Positions 8,634-18,061 of a stretch of 64,000 nt of DNA are shown piece by piece; within the stretch, counting starts at the first letter, position 1; every line of letters begins with the position of its first letter. The notes under the pieces are model-generated. The model did not search any database. It worked only from the letters and a program-made list of their open reading frames with translations, and was not told where the DNA came from. This DNA comes from an uncultured Oscillospiraceae bacterium (GTDB lineage: Bacteria; Bacillota; Clostridia; Oscillospirales; Oscillospiraceae), in contig CALWXJ010000054.1 in NCBI GenBank assembly GCA_944385475.1, forward strand, positions 98,117 through 162,116, in the 5' to 3' direction. Both the position numbers and the translations under genes were made by a program.

Positions 8634-9955
8634 TCCTCCTTATCGCCCTTTTGCCGGATGGAGAGGATGACAGGCGTCCCCTCCAGACCGAAGGTATTGC
8701 GGATACAATTTTCCAGATAACGCCGGTAGGAAAAATGAAACAGCCGGGCGTCGTTGCAGAAGACCACGAAGTGCGGCGGCCGGATGCCCACCTGGGTCAT
8801 ATAATAGATCTTCAGCCGGCGGCCCTTGTCCGTGGGGGGCTGCACCCGGGTCTGGGCATCCGCCAGGACATTGTTGAGCATACCGGTGGTGATACGGGTG
8901 GAGGCCTGGTTGGAGACATAATCGATGAGTTCAAAAAGCCGGTCCACCCGCTGTCCGGTTTTCGCGGAGATAAACAAAATAGGCGCATAGGTCATAAAGG
9001 CCAGGCCCTTTCGGATCTCTTCCCGCATGTGGTCCATCGTCTTCCCGTCTTTTTCGATGAGGTCCCATTTGTTTACCACGATGATACTGGCCTTTCCCGC
9101 CTCGTGGGCCAGCCCTGCCACTTTGGTGTCCTGCTCGGTGACGCCTTCCGTGGCGTCAATGAGGATCAGGCACACGTCGCTGCGCTCAATGGCCATGGTG
9201 GCCCGCAGAACGGAGTATTTTTCAATATCCTCCTCCACCTTGGACTTACGCCGGATGCCGGCGGTATCGATAAAGACAAACGCCCCTTTCTCATTTTCAA
9301 AGCGGGAGTCGATGGCATCCCGGGTAGTGCCTGCCACATCGGAGACGATGACCCGCTCCTCCCCCAGGATCCTGTTCACCAAAGAGGACTTGCCGGCATT
9401 GGGCTTGCCGATGACCGCCACATGGATGGCGTCATCGGCCTCTTCCTCTTCCTCCTCTGGGGGAAAATACTGTACACAGGCATCCAGCAGGTCGCCGGTG
9501 CCGTGGCCGTGGACGGCAGAGACGGCAATGGGCTCTCCCAGTCCCAAGTTATAGAACTCGTAAAAATCCGGATCCGGTGCGCCGGTGGAGTCCATTTTGT
9601 TCACCGCCAGCACAATGGGTTTGCCGCTGCGCTGCAGCATCCCTGCCACTTCCTGATCAGAGGCGGTGAGACCCGTCTTCACGTCTACCAAAAATATGAT
9701 CACCGTGGCATTTTCAATGGCGATCTGCGCCTGCTGCCGCATGAACTCCAGAATCTGATTATCTGCCCGGGGCTCGATGCCGCCGGTATCGATCAGTGTA
9801 AAAGACCGCCCGTTCCAGTCGGTCTCCCCATAGATCCGGTCGCGGGTAACGCCGGGGGTATCCTCCACAATGGAGATCCGCTTTCCGATGAGCTTGTTAA
9901 ACAGCATGGATTTTCCCACATTGGGGCGGCCCACAATGGCAACAATGGGCTTCAT
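8630..9955 (-). CDS. der: Ribosome-assembly GTPase Der (EngA)
   Basis: About 441 residues, with two tandem GTPase domains and a C-terminal KH-like domain, the normal Der layout. First domain: GRPNVGKS (about residues 9-16) and DTPGVTRD. Second domain: GKPNAGKS (about 182-189), DVAGTTRD and NKWD. Needed for late 50S assembly. An acidic linker (EEEEEEADD) separates the G domains. The start at 9955 follows GGGAGGGG; the longer frame to 10024 reads through non-conserved sequence. First gene of der-plsY-gpsA. Confidence 0.97.
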   Translation of the reverse strand: MKPIVAIVGRPNVGKSMLFNKLIGKRISIVEDTPGVTRDRIYGETDWNGRSFTLIDTGGIEPRADNQILEFMRQQAQIAIENATVIIFLVDVKTGLTASDQEVAGMLQRSGKPIVLAVNKMDSTGAPDPDFYEFYNLGLGEPIAVSAVHGHGTGDLLDACVQYFPPEEEEEEADDAIHVAVIGKPNAGKSSLVNRILGEERVIVSDVAGTTRDAIDSRFENEKGAFVFIDTAGIRRKSKVEEDIEKYSVLRATMAIERSDVCLILIDATEGVTEQDTKVAGLAHEAGKASIIVVNKWDLIEKDGKTMDHMREEIRKGLAFMTYAPILFISAKTGQRVDRLFELIDYVSNQASTRITTGMLNNVLADAQTRVQPPTDKGRRLKIYYMTQVGIRPPHFVVFCNDARLFHFSYRRYLENCIRNTFGLEGTPVILSIRQKGDKEE

Positions 9956-10086
9956 TGGCCCTCCCCTCCCTCTTTTCTCTTTTTTCATGGATGTGCAAAA
10001 CACGCTTTTATTATACCCGTTCACACGCGGGATAGCAAGTTGAAAACGCCTTGCCCTATGGCGATCTGATATTGCCGCATGAAGGC

Positions 10087-10123
10087 AAAAAAATGGAGAG
10101 GGAAGCGCGTTTCTTCCCTCTCC
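10087..10123 (-). terminator. Terminator of the DUF177-rpmF operon
   Basis: An 11-base-pair stem (10113-10123 with 10095-10105 on the plus strand), a 7-base loop and a run of seven T on the minus strand, 16 bases beyond the rpmF stop. Confidence 0.85.
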
Positions 10124-10138
10124 AGCAAGATCTTTGCC

Positions 10139-10333
10139 TTATTTCGCAACGACGGACTTGACAACCTTGACCTCACGGCCGTTGTAACTACCGCACTCCT
10201 GGCACATTCTGTGAGGCAGGTGCAGCGCACCGCATTTGGGGCATTTCACGAGACCGGGCGTCTCCAGCTTCCAGTGGGAGCTGCGGCGCTTATCCCGTCT
10301 TGCCTTGGATACTTTTCCCTTAGGTACTGCCAT
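10139..10333 (-). CDS. rpmF: 50S ribosomal protein L32
   Basis: A 64-residue L32 beginning MAVPKGKVSKARRDKRRS, with a zinc ribbon of four cysteines (CPKC, then CQEC). The ATG at 10333 has AAGGAGGTG at good spacing, so the in-frame extension to 10357 is rejected. It follows the DUF177 gene by about 45 bases, the near-universal yceD-rpmF order. Confidence 0.97.
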   Translation of the reverse strand: MAVPKGKVSKARRDKRRSSHWKLETPGLVKCPKCGALHLPHRMCQECGSYNGREVKVVKSVVAK

Positions 10334-10378
10334 TGTGACACCTCCTTGATTAAACAAAGGCCCGGGAGTGCCCCGTCC

Positions 10379-10888
10379 TTATTCTTTATGATCGTTGTTC
10401 TCCAAGAGCTTGGCCAGAACCGCCAGCCGTGGATCCCCCTCCTTTTTGCAGGAGCAGGGGCCGAGATTCAAATCGGCACCACAGCGAGGGCACAGTCCCT
10501 TGCAGTCTTCAGAACACAGCGTTTTGGTGTCCATCCCGAGGATGAAGGCCGTGCGGGACAGCTCCCCCAGATCCACTTTCCCCTCCGTCAGCAGCACGAT
10601 CTCATCGTTGTCCTCATTTTGTACTTCCTCGGCCAAAATGCACGAAAAGGGCACTTCCTTATCCTGCAAAAAGGCCTTGCCGCAGCGGTCACACACTGCG
10701 TCAAGGCAGCTGCGGGCCGTGAAGCTCAGTTTCAAAACATCGGCGCTGTTGCGGACCTCGCCCTCCACAGTGACGGGCCGGCTGATGGGATGGCGCCCGG
10801 CAAATTCCATGTCGGAAAGATCCAGATCAAACTGGAATGTCAGATGCTTGCCGGGGGCGTGCAGAATTGGTTTTACATCAAAAAGCAT
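10379..10888 (-). CDS. DUF177 (YceD-type) protein
   Basis: A 169-residue DUF177 protein, the family found directly upstream of rpmF in most bacteria and linked to large-subunit or 23S rRNA maturation. It has CDRC in the middle and a C-terminal zinc-like cluster CSEDCKGLCPRCGADLN with further CSC. The ATG at 10888 has GAGGTAG upstream. A consensus promoter lies 28 bases upstream, and it is cotranscribed with rpmF. Confidence 0.93.
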   Translation of the reverse strand: MLFDVKPILHAPGKHLTFQFDLDLSDMEFAGRHPISRPVTVEGEVRNSADVLKLSFTARSCLDAVCDRCGKAFLQDKEVPFSCILAEEVQNEDNDEIVLLTEGKVDLGELSRTAFILGMDTKTLCSEDCKGLCPRCGADLNLGPCSCKKEGDPRLAVLAKLLENNDHKE

Positions 10889-10915
10889 AGGCTACCTCGT
10901 AATGACACGTTTAGT

Positions 10916-10944
10916 ATTATAAGGGATTGGCCTTTGGTTGTCAA
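10916..10944 (-). promoter_or_regulatory. Sigma-A promoter of DUF177-rpmF
   Basis: Read on the minus strand: TTGACA (10944-10939), a 17-base spacer and TATAAT (10921-10916). Both boxes are perfect consensus. It diverges from the promoter of the pseudouridine synthase gene about 80 bases away. Confidence 0.85.
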
Positions 10945-11021
10945 ACAATTTTTTCAAAATTCATCCGCTTTTTTCATTTTCCCCGCAAACTTTTTTGCCG
11001 CCTCTCTTTTTCCCTCTTTGC

Positions 11022-11050
11022 TTTACTTTTTCTTCAGATCCGGGTATGAT
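11022..11050 (+). promoter_or_regulatory. Promoter of the RluA-family gene
   Basis: TTTACT (11022-11027), 17 bases, TATGAT (11045-11050), about 29 bases before the ATG. Moderate match to sigma-A. Confidence 0.55.
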
Positions 11051-11078
11051 GATATCAGATGAAATTGGGGGAAGAGTT

Positions 11079-12041
11079 ATGCGGGAATTCACCATTGGGA
11101 AAAATGACGCCGGGCAGCGCCTGGATCGCTTTGTGTCCAAGACGCTGCCGCTGCTGCCTCCGGCGCTTTTGCAGAAGTATATCCGGTTAAAGCGGATCAA
11201 GGTCAACGGAAAGGGCTCCAAGCGGGACGCCCGCCTGGCCCTGGGAGATGTGCTGCAGCTTTATATCAACGATGAGTTTTTTGACCAGCCCGCGGAGGAG
11301 AATGTCTTTTTGACTCTTTTCCACCCCCAGTTGACCATCGTCTATGAAGACGAAAACCTTCTGCTGGTGGACAAGCGTCCCGGTGTGGTGGTCCATGCCG
11401 ACGAAACCGAAAAGGTCAACACCCTCATCAATCACATCCAGGCATACCTTTATCAAAAACGAGAGTGGAATCCCAAGTGGGAAAACGCCTTTACTCCCGC
11501 CCTCTGCAACCGGATCGACCGCAATACCGGCGGCATCGTCATGGCGGCGAAAAATGCCGAGACGCTGCGGATCCTCAACGAAAAAATCCGACAGCATGAA
11601 ATCGAAAAATCCTACCTTTGCATCACTGTGGGCCGCCCCTCCCCTGCCGCGGGAAAAATCGAGGGGTTTTTGCGCAAGGATGAGGTAAAAAACCAAGTGA
11701 CCTTCCACCGCCGCCCCGTCCCCGGTGGAAAAACAGCTGTTACCTTTTATAAGACTCTAAAGAGCCAGGGCCCTCTTTCCCTGGTGGAGTGCCGTCTTCT
11801 CACAGGGCGCACCCATCAAATCCGGGTATCCATGGCAGAGATCGGCTGTCCCCTCTTGGGGGATGGAAAATACGGCCGGGGGGATGTGAATCGCCGCTAT
11901 CACGAGACCCGTCAGGCCCTGTATTCCTATAAGCTCCGCTTCGCCTTCCCCACGGATGCGGGCCTCCTCAATTACTTGCGGGGCAAGGAATTTTCCGTGG
12001 AGGAAGTCCCCTTTTGCGCCCGGTATTTTCCCCCTGTGTAA
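11079..12041 (+). CDS. RluA-family pseudouridine synthase
   Basis: About 320 residues: an N-terminal S4 RNA-binding domain (about residues 9-60) and an RluA catalytic domain. The catalytic aspartate lies in NRIDRNTGGIVMAAKN (about 143-158; most homologues read HRLDxxTSG), and GRTHQIRVSM is present further on. It isomerises uridine in rRNA or tRNA, but the exact site cannot be predicted. The ATG at 11079 follows a GGGGGAAGAG site; the upstream in-frame sequence contains the promoter, so the longer frame is rejected. It is monocistronic on this evidence. Confidence 0.9.
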   Translation: MREFTIGKNDAGQRLDRFVSKTLPLLPPALLQKYIRLKRIKVNGKGSKRDARLALGDVLQLYINDEFFDQPAEENVFLTLFHPQLTIVYEDENLLLVDKRPGVVVHADETEKVNTLINHIQAYLYQKREWNPKWENAFTPALCNRIDRNTGGIVMAAKNAETLRILNEKIRQHEIEKSYLCITVGRPSPAAGKIEGFLRKDEVKNQVTFHRRPVPGGKTAVTFYKTLKSQGPLSLVECRLLTGRTHQIRVSMAEIGCPLLGDGKYGRGDVNRRYHETRQALYSYKLRFAFPTDAGLLNYLRGKEFSVEEVPFCARYFPPV

Positions 12042-12079
12042 AATCCGGAAAAATCCCGCATAAAATACCCCCAATCCAC

Positions 12080-12108
12080 TTGACAATTCTATCTGCGTTC
12101 GCTATATT
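12080..12108 (+). promoter_or_regulatory. Sigma-A promoter of the pot operon
   Basis: TTGACA (12080-12085), 17-base spacer, TATATT (12103-12108). It gives a 5' leader of about 90 bases before potA. Confidence 0.8.
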
Positions 12109-12204
12109 TCAAATTGCTGAATTTCGACGAGAAAGGTTCCCCCTCAACAGAGAAAAGAGGCGTTTGTTTGATTTCAAATTTTGCATTGAAATGGGGGAGG
12201 ATAC

Positions 12205-13368
12205 ATGTCCAAGGAGTTGATTCGCCTGCAGGATCTGTGCATGGCGTACGACGACGAGCAGGTTCTCGATCACTTAAATCTCTATATCAACGATCAGGAA
12301 TTCCTCACACTGTTAGGGCCCAGTGGGTGCGGTAAAACCACCACACTGCGGATCATCGGCGGCTTCGTGACTCCCACGTCCGGAGACGTCTTCTTTGACG
12401 GTGTGAGGATTAATGACGTTCCGCCCTATCAGCGCAAGATCAACACCGTCTTTCAAAAGTATGCCCTGTTCCCCCATCTGAACGTCTTTGAAAATGTGGC
12501 CTTCGGCCTGCGGCTGAAGAAGGTGCCGGAGAAGGAACTGCGCCAGCGGGTCATGGAAATGCTGGAGGTGGTGAGCCTCAAGGGCTTTGAAAACCGCAAG
12601 CCTGACGCTCTCTCCGGCGGTCAGCAGCAGCGGGTGGCCATTGCCCGGGCGCTGGTGAACCGCCCCAAGGTGCTGCTCCTGGATGAGCCTCTGGGCGCCC
12701 TGGACCTGAAGCTGCGCAAGGATATGCAGATCGAGCTGAAAAAGATCCAGCAGCAGGTGGGCATTACCTTTATCTACGTCACCCATGACCAGGAAGAGGC
12801 TCTTACCATGTCCGACACCATCGTGGTGATGGACGGGGGCCACATCCAGCAGATCGGGACCCCGGAGGATATCTACAACGAACCTAAAAACGCCTTTGTG
12901 GCGGACTTTATCGGGGAGTCCAACATCATCGACGGTGTCATGCCCCGGGATAAAGTGGTAAAGATGTACGGCCGGGAGTTCGCCTGCCTGGACGGCGGCT
13001 TTGCCGAAAATGAGCCGGTGGACGTGGTGATCCGCCCGGAGGATATCGATATCGTCCCTGTGGAGCAGGGGCAGCTGGTGGGCACTGTCACCTCTGTGAC
13101 CTTCAAGGGGATGCAGTACGATATCATTGTGGACTTCCGGGGCTTTAAATGGCTGATCCAAACCACGGATCACTCCCCTGTGGGGGCCCGTATCGGCGTA
13201 AAAATCGATCCCGACGGGTTCCACATCATGAAAAAGAGTCAGTATTCCGGTATGTTCGGCGACTACAGCTCTTACAGCGAGGAGTACGACGAGTTGTCTG
13301 ACGCGGAGGCCTTGGACGCGGAGGAGGACACAGACGCACAGCGCCGGGAGGACGGCTATGCGGAATAA
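12205..13368 (+). CDS. potA: Polyamine ABC transporter ATPase PotA
   Basis: A 387-residue ATP-binding subunit with Walker [11 protein letters not shown] (about residues 36-45), signature [15 protein letters not shown], Walker [12 protein letters not shown] and a C-terminal TOBE domain (about 280-340). It energises spermidine/putrescine uptake through PotB and PotC with substrate from PotD. The last 35 residues or so are strongly acidic (such as DEEDTDAQ-like sequence), an extension after the usual TOBE end. The ATG at 12205 has GGGGGAGGA upstream. The gene overlaps potB by 11 bases. Confidence 0.96.
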   Translation: MSKELIRLQDLCMAYDDEQVLDHLNLYINDQEFLTLLGPSGCGKTTTLRIIGGFVTPTSGDVFFDGVRINDVPPYQRKINTVFQKYALFPHLNVFENVAFGLRLKKVPEKELRQRVMEMLEVVSLKGFENRKPDALSGGQQQRVAIARALVNRPKVLLLDEPLGALDLKLRKDMQIELKKIQQQVGITFIYVTHDQEEALTMSDTIVVMDGGHIQQIGTPEDIYNEPKNAFVADFIGESNIIDGVMPRDKVVKMYGREFACLDGGFAENEPVDVVIRPEDIDIVPVEQGQLVGTVTSVTFKGMQYDIIVDFRGFKWLIQTTDHSPVGARIGVKIDPDGFHIMKKSQYSGMFGDYSSYSEEYDELSDAEALDAEEDTDAQRREDGYAE

Positions 13369-14170
13369 ATATGTGGCCTTCCCCTATGTGGGGTGGATGG
13401 CCCTTTTTGTCGTGGCGCCTTTGATCGTGGTGGTGGTCTATGCCCTTACCACCCGGGACGGCTCTTTGACGCTGGACAACTTCTCCTCCATGCTCCAGTA
13501 CGCCCCAGTGTTTGGGCGCTCCTTTTTCCTGGCCCTGCTGGCCACAGCCATCTGCATCCTCTTGGGCTATCCCATGGCCTATTATCTTTCCCGGGAGCGG
13601 GGATGGCTTCGGCGGATGGCCACTATGCTCATCATGCTGCCCATGTGGATGAATTTCTTGCTGCGGACCTATTCCTGGGTATTCCTTCTGGAGCGCAACG
13701 GCCTGTTCAACTCCCTTTTGGAGAGTTTTGGGCTTCCCAAGGTCAATATCATCGACACCTCTGGTGCCGTGGTTTTGGGCATGGTGTATAACTTCCTGCC
13801 TTTTATGGTGCTGCCTATTTACTCCGTCATTGAGAAGATCGACTACCGGGTCATTGAGGCCGCCCAGGATCTGGGGGCCAACTCGGCCCAGGTGTTCCGC
13901 CGGGTGATCTTCCCCCTCTCTCTGCCTGGGGTCCTCTCCGGCATCACCATGGTGTTCATCCCGTCGGTATCCACCTTTGTCATCTCCCGCCTCTTGGGGG
14001 GAGGCAAGGAACTGCTCTTGGGTGATCTCATCGAGATGCAGTTTTTAGGCAGCGCTTATAACCCCCATTTGGGCAGCGCCATCTCCCTTGTGATGATGGT
14101 GATCGTTCTGGTATGCATGGGGATCATGAACCGCTTTGGCGAGGGTGAAGAGGAGGCGATGCTGCTGTGA
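13358..14170 (+). CDS. potB: Polyamine ABC permease PotB
   Basis: A 270-residue integral membrane protein with about six hydrophobic helices and the EAA loop [17 protein letters not shown] (about residues 168-184), which docks on the PotA ATPase. It starts inside the end of potA and ends with a GTGA overlap into potC, so the permease subunits are translationally coupled in equal amounts. Confidence 0.95.
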   Translation: MRNKYVAFPYVGWMALFVVAPLIVVVVYALTTRDGSLTLDNFSSMLQYAPVFGRSFFLALLATAICILLGYPMAYYLSRERGWLRRMATMLIMLPMWMNFLLRTYSWVFLLERNGLFNSLLESFGLPKVNIIDTSGAVVLGMVYNFLPFMVLPIYSVIEKIDYRVIEAAQDLGANSAQVFRRVIFPLSLPGVLSGITMVFIPSVSTFVISRLLGGGKELLLGDLIEMQFLGSAYNPHLGSAISLVMMVIVLVCMGIMNRFGEGEEEAMLL

Positions 14171-15060
14171 AGAAAAACGGAGTTGTCTCCCGCCTTTTGC
14201 TGGCGGTGATGTTCCTGTTCCTGTACGCCCCCATTTTTGTGCTGATCATCTTCTCCTTCAATGACTCCAAGTCCACTGCCGTGTGGAACGGCTTTACCTT
14301 GAACTGGTATGTGGAGCTGTTTCAAAACCGTGCGGTGATGAGTGCGCTGCGGACGACGCTTTTGGTATCTGTCCTGGCCACGGCCATTGCCACGGTGGCA
14401 GGCACTGCCGCGGCCATCGGTTTTTACAGCATGCGCCGCCGCAGCCGCACGGCCTGCCTGGCGGTGAACAATATCCCCCTGACCAACGCCGATGTCATCA
14501 CCGGCGTTTCCATGATGCTGCTTTTCGTGTTCGTGGGACAGGGCCTCAGTGCGTTTTCCAACTGGCTCAACGGCCTGCAGTGGGTGGAGGACGCCAATCT
14601 CTGGTTCGATTTTAGTTTTAGTCTTGGCTTTGGAACACTGCTGATCGCCCACATCACCTTCGATATCCCCTATGTGATCCTCTCTGTACTTCCCAAGCTG
14701 CGGCAGCTGGATCCCAATCTGGCGGAAGCGGCCCAGGATCTGGGGGCCACCCGTTTTGTAGCCTTTTGGAAGGTGGTGCTGCCGGAGCTGATGCCCGGCA
14801 TCGTCAACGGCATGCTCATCGCCTTCACCATGTCCATCGATGATTTCGTCATCAGCTATTTCACCGCCGGCAGCCAGGTGTCCACCCTCTCCATGGTGGT
14901 ATACTCCATGGTGCGCCGCCAGATCAGCCCCGAGATCAAAGCCCTGTCTACGCTGATGTTCGTGGCGGTCCTCATCTTGCTGGTGATCATCAACCTGCGC
15001 CAGGCCCGGCAGGAATCCGCCGCGGCCCGCCGCAGACATGCCGCCGCGCGGCAGCCCTGA
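14167..15060 (+). CDS. potC: Polyamine ABC permease PotC
   Basis: A 297-residue permease with about six hydrophobic helices and EAA loop [17 protein letters not shown] (about residues 191-207). GTG start overlapping the potB stop. The C-terminus is a basic Arg/Ala-rich tail after the last helix (RQARQESAAARRRHAAARQ), probably cytoplasmic and longer than typical PotC. It pairs with PotB in the membrane. Confidence 0.95.
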   Translation: MKKNGVVSRLLLAVMFLFLYAPIFVLIIFSFNDSKSTAVWNGFTLNWYVELFQNRAVMSALRTTLLVSVLATAIATVAGTAAAIGFYSMRRRSRTACLAVNNIPLTNADVITGVSMMLLFVFVGQGLSAFSNWLNGLQWVEDANLWFDFSFSLGFGTLLIAHITFDIPYVILSVLPKLRQLDPNLAEAAQDLGATRFVAFWKVVLPELMPGIVNGMLIAFTMSIDDFVISYFTAGSQVSTLSMVVYSMVRRQISPEIKALSTLMFVAVLILLVIINLRQARQESAAARRRHAAARQP

Positions 15061-15141
15061 CCCCCCTTTTTTCGTTGGTCTGACCCCCAGGGTCTGATCA
15101 TAGAGTAACTTCCACAATCTGAAAGGAGAAAAAGAAAGAAA

Positions 15142-16254
15142 TTGAAAAAGACTCTGGCACTCATGCTGAGCCTGATGATGCTCATCGGGCTCCTGTCCGG
15201 CTGCGTCAGCACCCGGGACGAATCCACCTCTGACGGCGACTCCACTTCCGGCGACAGCTCTGCCCAGCAGACCTCCGGCGGCGTGGTCAACGTCTATAAC
15301 TGGGGTGAATATATCGACGAGTCTGTGCTGGAAGACTTTGAAGAGGCCACCGGCATCACGGTCAACTATCAGATGTACGACAGCAACGAGACCATGTACG
15401 CCAAGATCGCCGGCGGCGGCGCCGATTATGACGTGGTGATCCCCTCTGACTATATGATCGCCCGCATGATCGAAGAGGACATGCTGGAGCCTCTGAACTT
15501 TGATAATATCCCCAATTTCGCGGACATCGACCCCGCCCTGCTCAACCCCGCCTACGACCCGGAAAACCTCTACTCCGTCCCCTATATGTGGGGCCTTATG
15601 GGAGTCATCTACAACACCACCATGGTGGACGAGGCAGATATCGGCAGCTGGGATCTCATGTGGAACGAAAAATACGCCGGCGATATCCTGACCTATGACA
15701 ACTCCCGGGATGCCATCGGCATTGCCCTGAAGCTGCTGGGATATTCCTACAACACCACAGACGAAGCCCAGATCAAGGAGGCTGTGGACCTGCTGATTGA
15801 GCAGAAGCCCTTGATCCAGGCCTATGTCATGGACCAGATTTTCGATAAGATGCAGGGCGGCAACGCTGCCATCGGCTCTTACTATTACGGAGACTTCCTC
15901 ACCATGCAGGAGGTCAATCCCGACCTCGCCTTCTACATCCCGGAGGAGGGCGCCAACATCTATGTGGACGCCATGTGCATTCTCAAGGATGCGAAAAACA
16001 AGGAAAACGCCGAGGCCTTTATCAACTATATGTGCTCCACCGAGGCGGGCCTGAAAAACTGCGAGGCCATCTGCTACTCCACGCCCCTGATGAGCGTGCG
16101 GGAGGAGCTGGATCCGGAGGTCTCCGGTGATATTTACGCCTATCCTGACGAGAGTGTCATGGCCAAGTGCGAAAGCTATGCCGGTCTTCCCCAGGAGACC
16201 CTGGACCTGTATGACAGTGAGTGGACCCGTCTGAAGTCCACCTCCGTGGATTAA
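15142..16254 (+). CDS. potD: Polyamine-binding lipoprotein PotD
   Basis: A 370-residue extracytoplasmic substrate-binding protein. Signal peptide with a lipobox LLSG-C, lipidated cysteine at residue 21, then a Ser/Thr/Asp-rich linker (about 22-45). The mature domain begins VVNVYNWGEYIDESV, typical of PotD/PotF. The start is a TTG at 15142, 13 bases after AAGGAG; no in-frame ATG precedes the signal peptide. It ends the potABCD set, with the thioesterase gene following in 16 bases. Confidence 0.95.
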   Translation: MKKTLALMLSLMMLIGLLSGCVSTRDESTSDGDSTSGDSSAQQTSGGVVNVYNWGEYIDESVLEDFEEATGITVNYQMYDSNETMYAKIAGGGADYDVVIPSDYMIARMIEEDMLEPLNFDNIPNFADIDPALLNPAYDPENLYSVPYMWGLMGVIYNTTMVDEADIGSWDLMWNEKYAGDILTYDNSRDAIGIALKLLGYSYNTTDEAQIKEAVDLLIEQKPLIQAYVMDQIFDKMQGGNAAIGSYYYGDFLTMQEVNPDLAFYIPEEGANIYVDAMCILKDAKNKENAEAFINYMCSTEAGLKNCEAICYSTPLMSVREELDPEVSGDIYAYPDESVMAKCESYAGLPQETLDLYDSEWTRLKSTSVD

Positions 16255-16270
16255 AAGAGAGGACGCTTTT

Positions 16271-16666
16271 ATGATTCCCATCGGAGCAAAGGGGCAGGCA
16301 CACTTGGACGTGACCATGGAGCAGACTGCTGCGGCAGTTGGCTCCGGAGCCCTGCCGGTATTCGGAACACCCTTTCTGTGCGGCCTGATGGAAAACGCCG
16401 CCATGACCTGTCTCCAGCCCTATTTGGAAGAGGGACGGGGCAGTGTGGGCACCCACTTAGACGTCAGCCATGACGCCCCGACGCCTGTGGGGATGCGCGT
16501 GTGGGCAGAGGCAGAGGTCACCGCTGTGTCGGAAAATGGACGAATGGTGGATTTTTCCGTAAGAGCCTGGGATGAAGCCGGACCCATTGGCGCCGGCAAG
16601 CATACCCGGGCCATCATCCAAAACCAGCGCTTTCTTGAAAAGTGCAACGCAAAATTAAATCCCTGA
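16271..16666 (+). CDS. FlK-like hot-dog thioesterase
   Basis: A 131-residue single hot-dog domain related to fluoroacetyl-CoA thioesterase FlK and other small thioesterases. Conserved segments are TPFLCGLMENAAM (about residues 37-49, containing the family Thr/Glu positions) and GTHLDVSHDAPTPVG (His region, about 61-75). It probably hydrolyses an acyl-CoA; the substrate is unknown and fluoroacetate need not be involved. GAGAGGA precedes the ATG. It sits 16 bases after potD with a terminator only after it, so it is cotranscribed with the polyamine importer. Confidence 0.85.
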   Translation: MIPIGAKGQAHLDVTMEQTAAAVGSGALPVFGTPFLCGLMENAAMTCLQPYLEEGRGSVGTHLDVSHDAPTPVGMRVWAEAEVTAVSENGRMVDFSVRAWDEAGPIGAGKHTRAIIQNQRFLEKCNAKLNP

Positions 16667-16682
16667 CACCTCTTGTTTCAGC

Positions 16683-16723
16683 GGCGGCATCCTGGAAAAC
16701 ACTCCGGGATGCCGCCCTTTTTC
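16683..16723 (+). terminator. Terminator of the pot operon
   Basis: A 10-base-pair stem (16683-16692 with 16707-16716) followed by a T-rich run, 17 bases after the thioesterase stop. Confidence 0.85.
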
Positions 16724-16833
16724 TCCCACTGTCCAAAAGGCGTCTTATGGACGGGGAGATCCCTTAAAGCCTTTGCGCTGGGTATTTTCCAACGCAGCCG
16801 CCCGGCTCCATCAGCGGTTCTTGTCCTGTCCCG

Positions 16834-16862
16834 TTGACGGGAAGCATTTTTCAAGGTATAAT
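16834..16862 (+). promoter_or_regulatory. Sigma-A promoter of mmuM
   Basis: TTGACG (16834-16839), 17-base spacer, TATAAT (16857-16862). The leader to the ATG is only about 80 bases, too short for a standard S-box riboswitch. Confidence 0.8.
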
Positions 16863-16950
16863 GTGACGATTTCCTCAAAAGCCGCGTGCTTTCCACCCCA
16901 CAGCCAACGCGGCCCATCATTTCCCTGAGAGAGAAAGGAGCGTGCCCTGT

Positions 16951-17907
16951 ATGCGCGTGCGTTTGCAAGAGACCATGGAACAAGCGAAGATCCTGGTGAT
17001 AGACGGCTCCATGTCCGCCGCGCTGGAGGCCCTGGGCTGCAACTTAAACGATACACTTTGGACTGCCAAGGCCCTGTTGGAACAGCCCCAGCTGGTGCAG
17101 CAGGTCCACCTTGACTATTTTCGGGCAGGAGCTGACTGTGCCATCACCGACAGCTATCAAGCCAGCATCCCCGGCCTCACCGCCAGGGGCTACTCCCAAA
17201 AGGAGGCGGAGGATGCCATCGCCCGCTCTGTGGAGCTGGTGCTGAAAGCCCGGGAGGACTGGTGGCACCAGGAGGGGCAAAACAGCGGCCGTCCCCTGCC
17301 CCTTTGTCTGGGCTCTGTGGGCCCCTACGGAGCATATCTGGCAGATGGGTCGGAATACCGGGGTAATTACGGCGTCAGCGATGATGTCCTCCGGGACTTC
17401 CACCGCCGCCGGATGGAGATCCTCTGGGAGGCAGGGGCTGACCTGCTGCTCATCGAGACCCAGCCCTCCCTGCGGGAGGCCCTGATTGAGGCGGAGATCG
17501 CCGAGGAATTGGGGGCCGACTACTGGGTGAGCTTTTCCTGCCGAGACGGCAGTCACATCCACGAGGGAGATCCTGTGGCCGCCTGCGCCGCCGCTCTTTC
17601 CCAGGGGCCCCCCCACCTGCAGATGGTGGGCGTGAACTGCGTGCCTCCTCAGTTTGTAGAGCCGCTGATCGGCCAGCTTCGCTCCGGCTGCCAGCTGCCC
17701 ATCGCCGTCTATCCCAACAGCGGCGAGGTATATGACCCCTCCACCAAGACCTGGCACGGCAGCCGGGACGGCATCACCTTCGGGGATTATGCCCACCGCT
17801 GGATGCGCGCCGGCGCCCAGGCTGTTGGGGGCTGCTGCCGTACCGTGGCCAGCCATATCCGGGAGGTGGCCCGGGCCCGGGAGGTCTTTTTGAAGCTGGG
17901 GCGCTGA
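16951..17907 (+). CDS. mmuM: Homocysteine S-methyltransferase
   Basis: About 318 residues of the MmuM/YagD family, which transfers a methyl group from S-methylmethionine (or SAM) to homocysteine to make methionine. The zinc-binding cysteines are visible as GVNC (about residue 229) and GGCCRT near the C-terminus (about 296-301). The N-terminal DGSMSAALEALG is a variant of the usual DGGxxTxLE start. The ATG at 16951 has AAAGGAG ten bases upstream; a GTG at 16942 is too close to that site. Monocistronic between its own promoter and a terminator. Confidence 0.94.
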   Translation: MRVRLQETMEQAKILVIDGSMSAALEALGCNLNDTLWTAKALLEQPQLVQQVHLDYFRAGADCAITDSYQASIPGLTARGYSQKEAEDAIARSVELVLKAREDWWHQEGQNSGRPLPLCLGSVGPYGAYLADGSEYRGNYGVSDDVLRDFHRRRMEILWEAGADLLLIETQPSLREALIEAEIAEELGADYWVSFSCRDGSHIHEGDPVAACAAALSQGPPHLQMVGVNCVPPQFVEPLIGQLRSGCQLPIAVYPNSGEVYDPSTKTWHGSRDGITFGDYAHRWMRAGAQAVGGCCRTVASHIREVARAREVFLKLGR

Positions 17908-17925
17908 CTTTCTTTTCCCTATTCC

Positions 17926-17971
17926 CTAAAAACGGACCCGAGAGGCAGAGTGCCTCTCGGGTCCATTTTTT
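17926..17971 (+). terminator. Terminator of mmuM
   Basis: A 14-base-pair perfect stem (17934-17947 with 17951-17964), three-base loop and T6. A-rich bases on the other side allow partial bidirectional action. Confidence 0.88.
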
Positions 17972-18006
17972 CATTTCCGCGGCTCCTCCTCTTTCCCCCA
18001 AGGGAG

Positions 18007-18047
18007 GAAAAAGCCGACCCGGACTCCATATGGAGTCCGGGTCGGCT
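18007..18047 (-). terminator. Terminator of polC
   Basis: A 16-base-pair perfect stem (18032-18047 with 18012-18027) and a T5 run on the minus strand, 15 bases beyond the polC stop. It ends the pyrH-to-polC superoperon. Confidence 0.88.
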
Positions 18048-18061
18048 TATGCTCCAGGCGG

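Noticed and set aside
8651-10069. 472-codon plus-strand open frame opposite der
   Set aside because: Antisense to an unmistakable two-domain GTPase; no motif of its own.
14056-16404. A 782-codon open frame on the minus strand across potC and potD
   Set aside because: It is antisense to well-conserved pot genes, is His/Gly/Gln-rich without any domain, and arises from the GC-biased codon use of the plus-strand genes.
16863-16950. SAM riboswitch upstream of mmuM
   Set aside because: The leader is only about 80 bases and has no S-box pattern or terminator.
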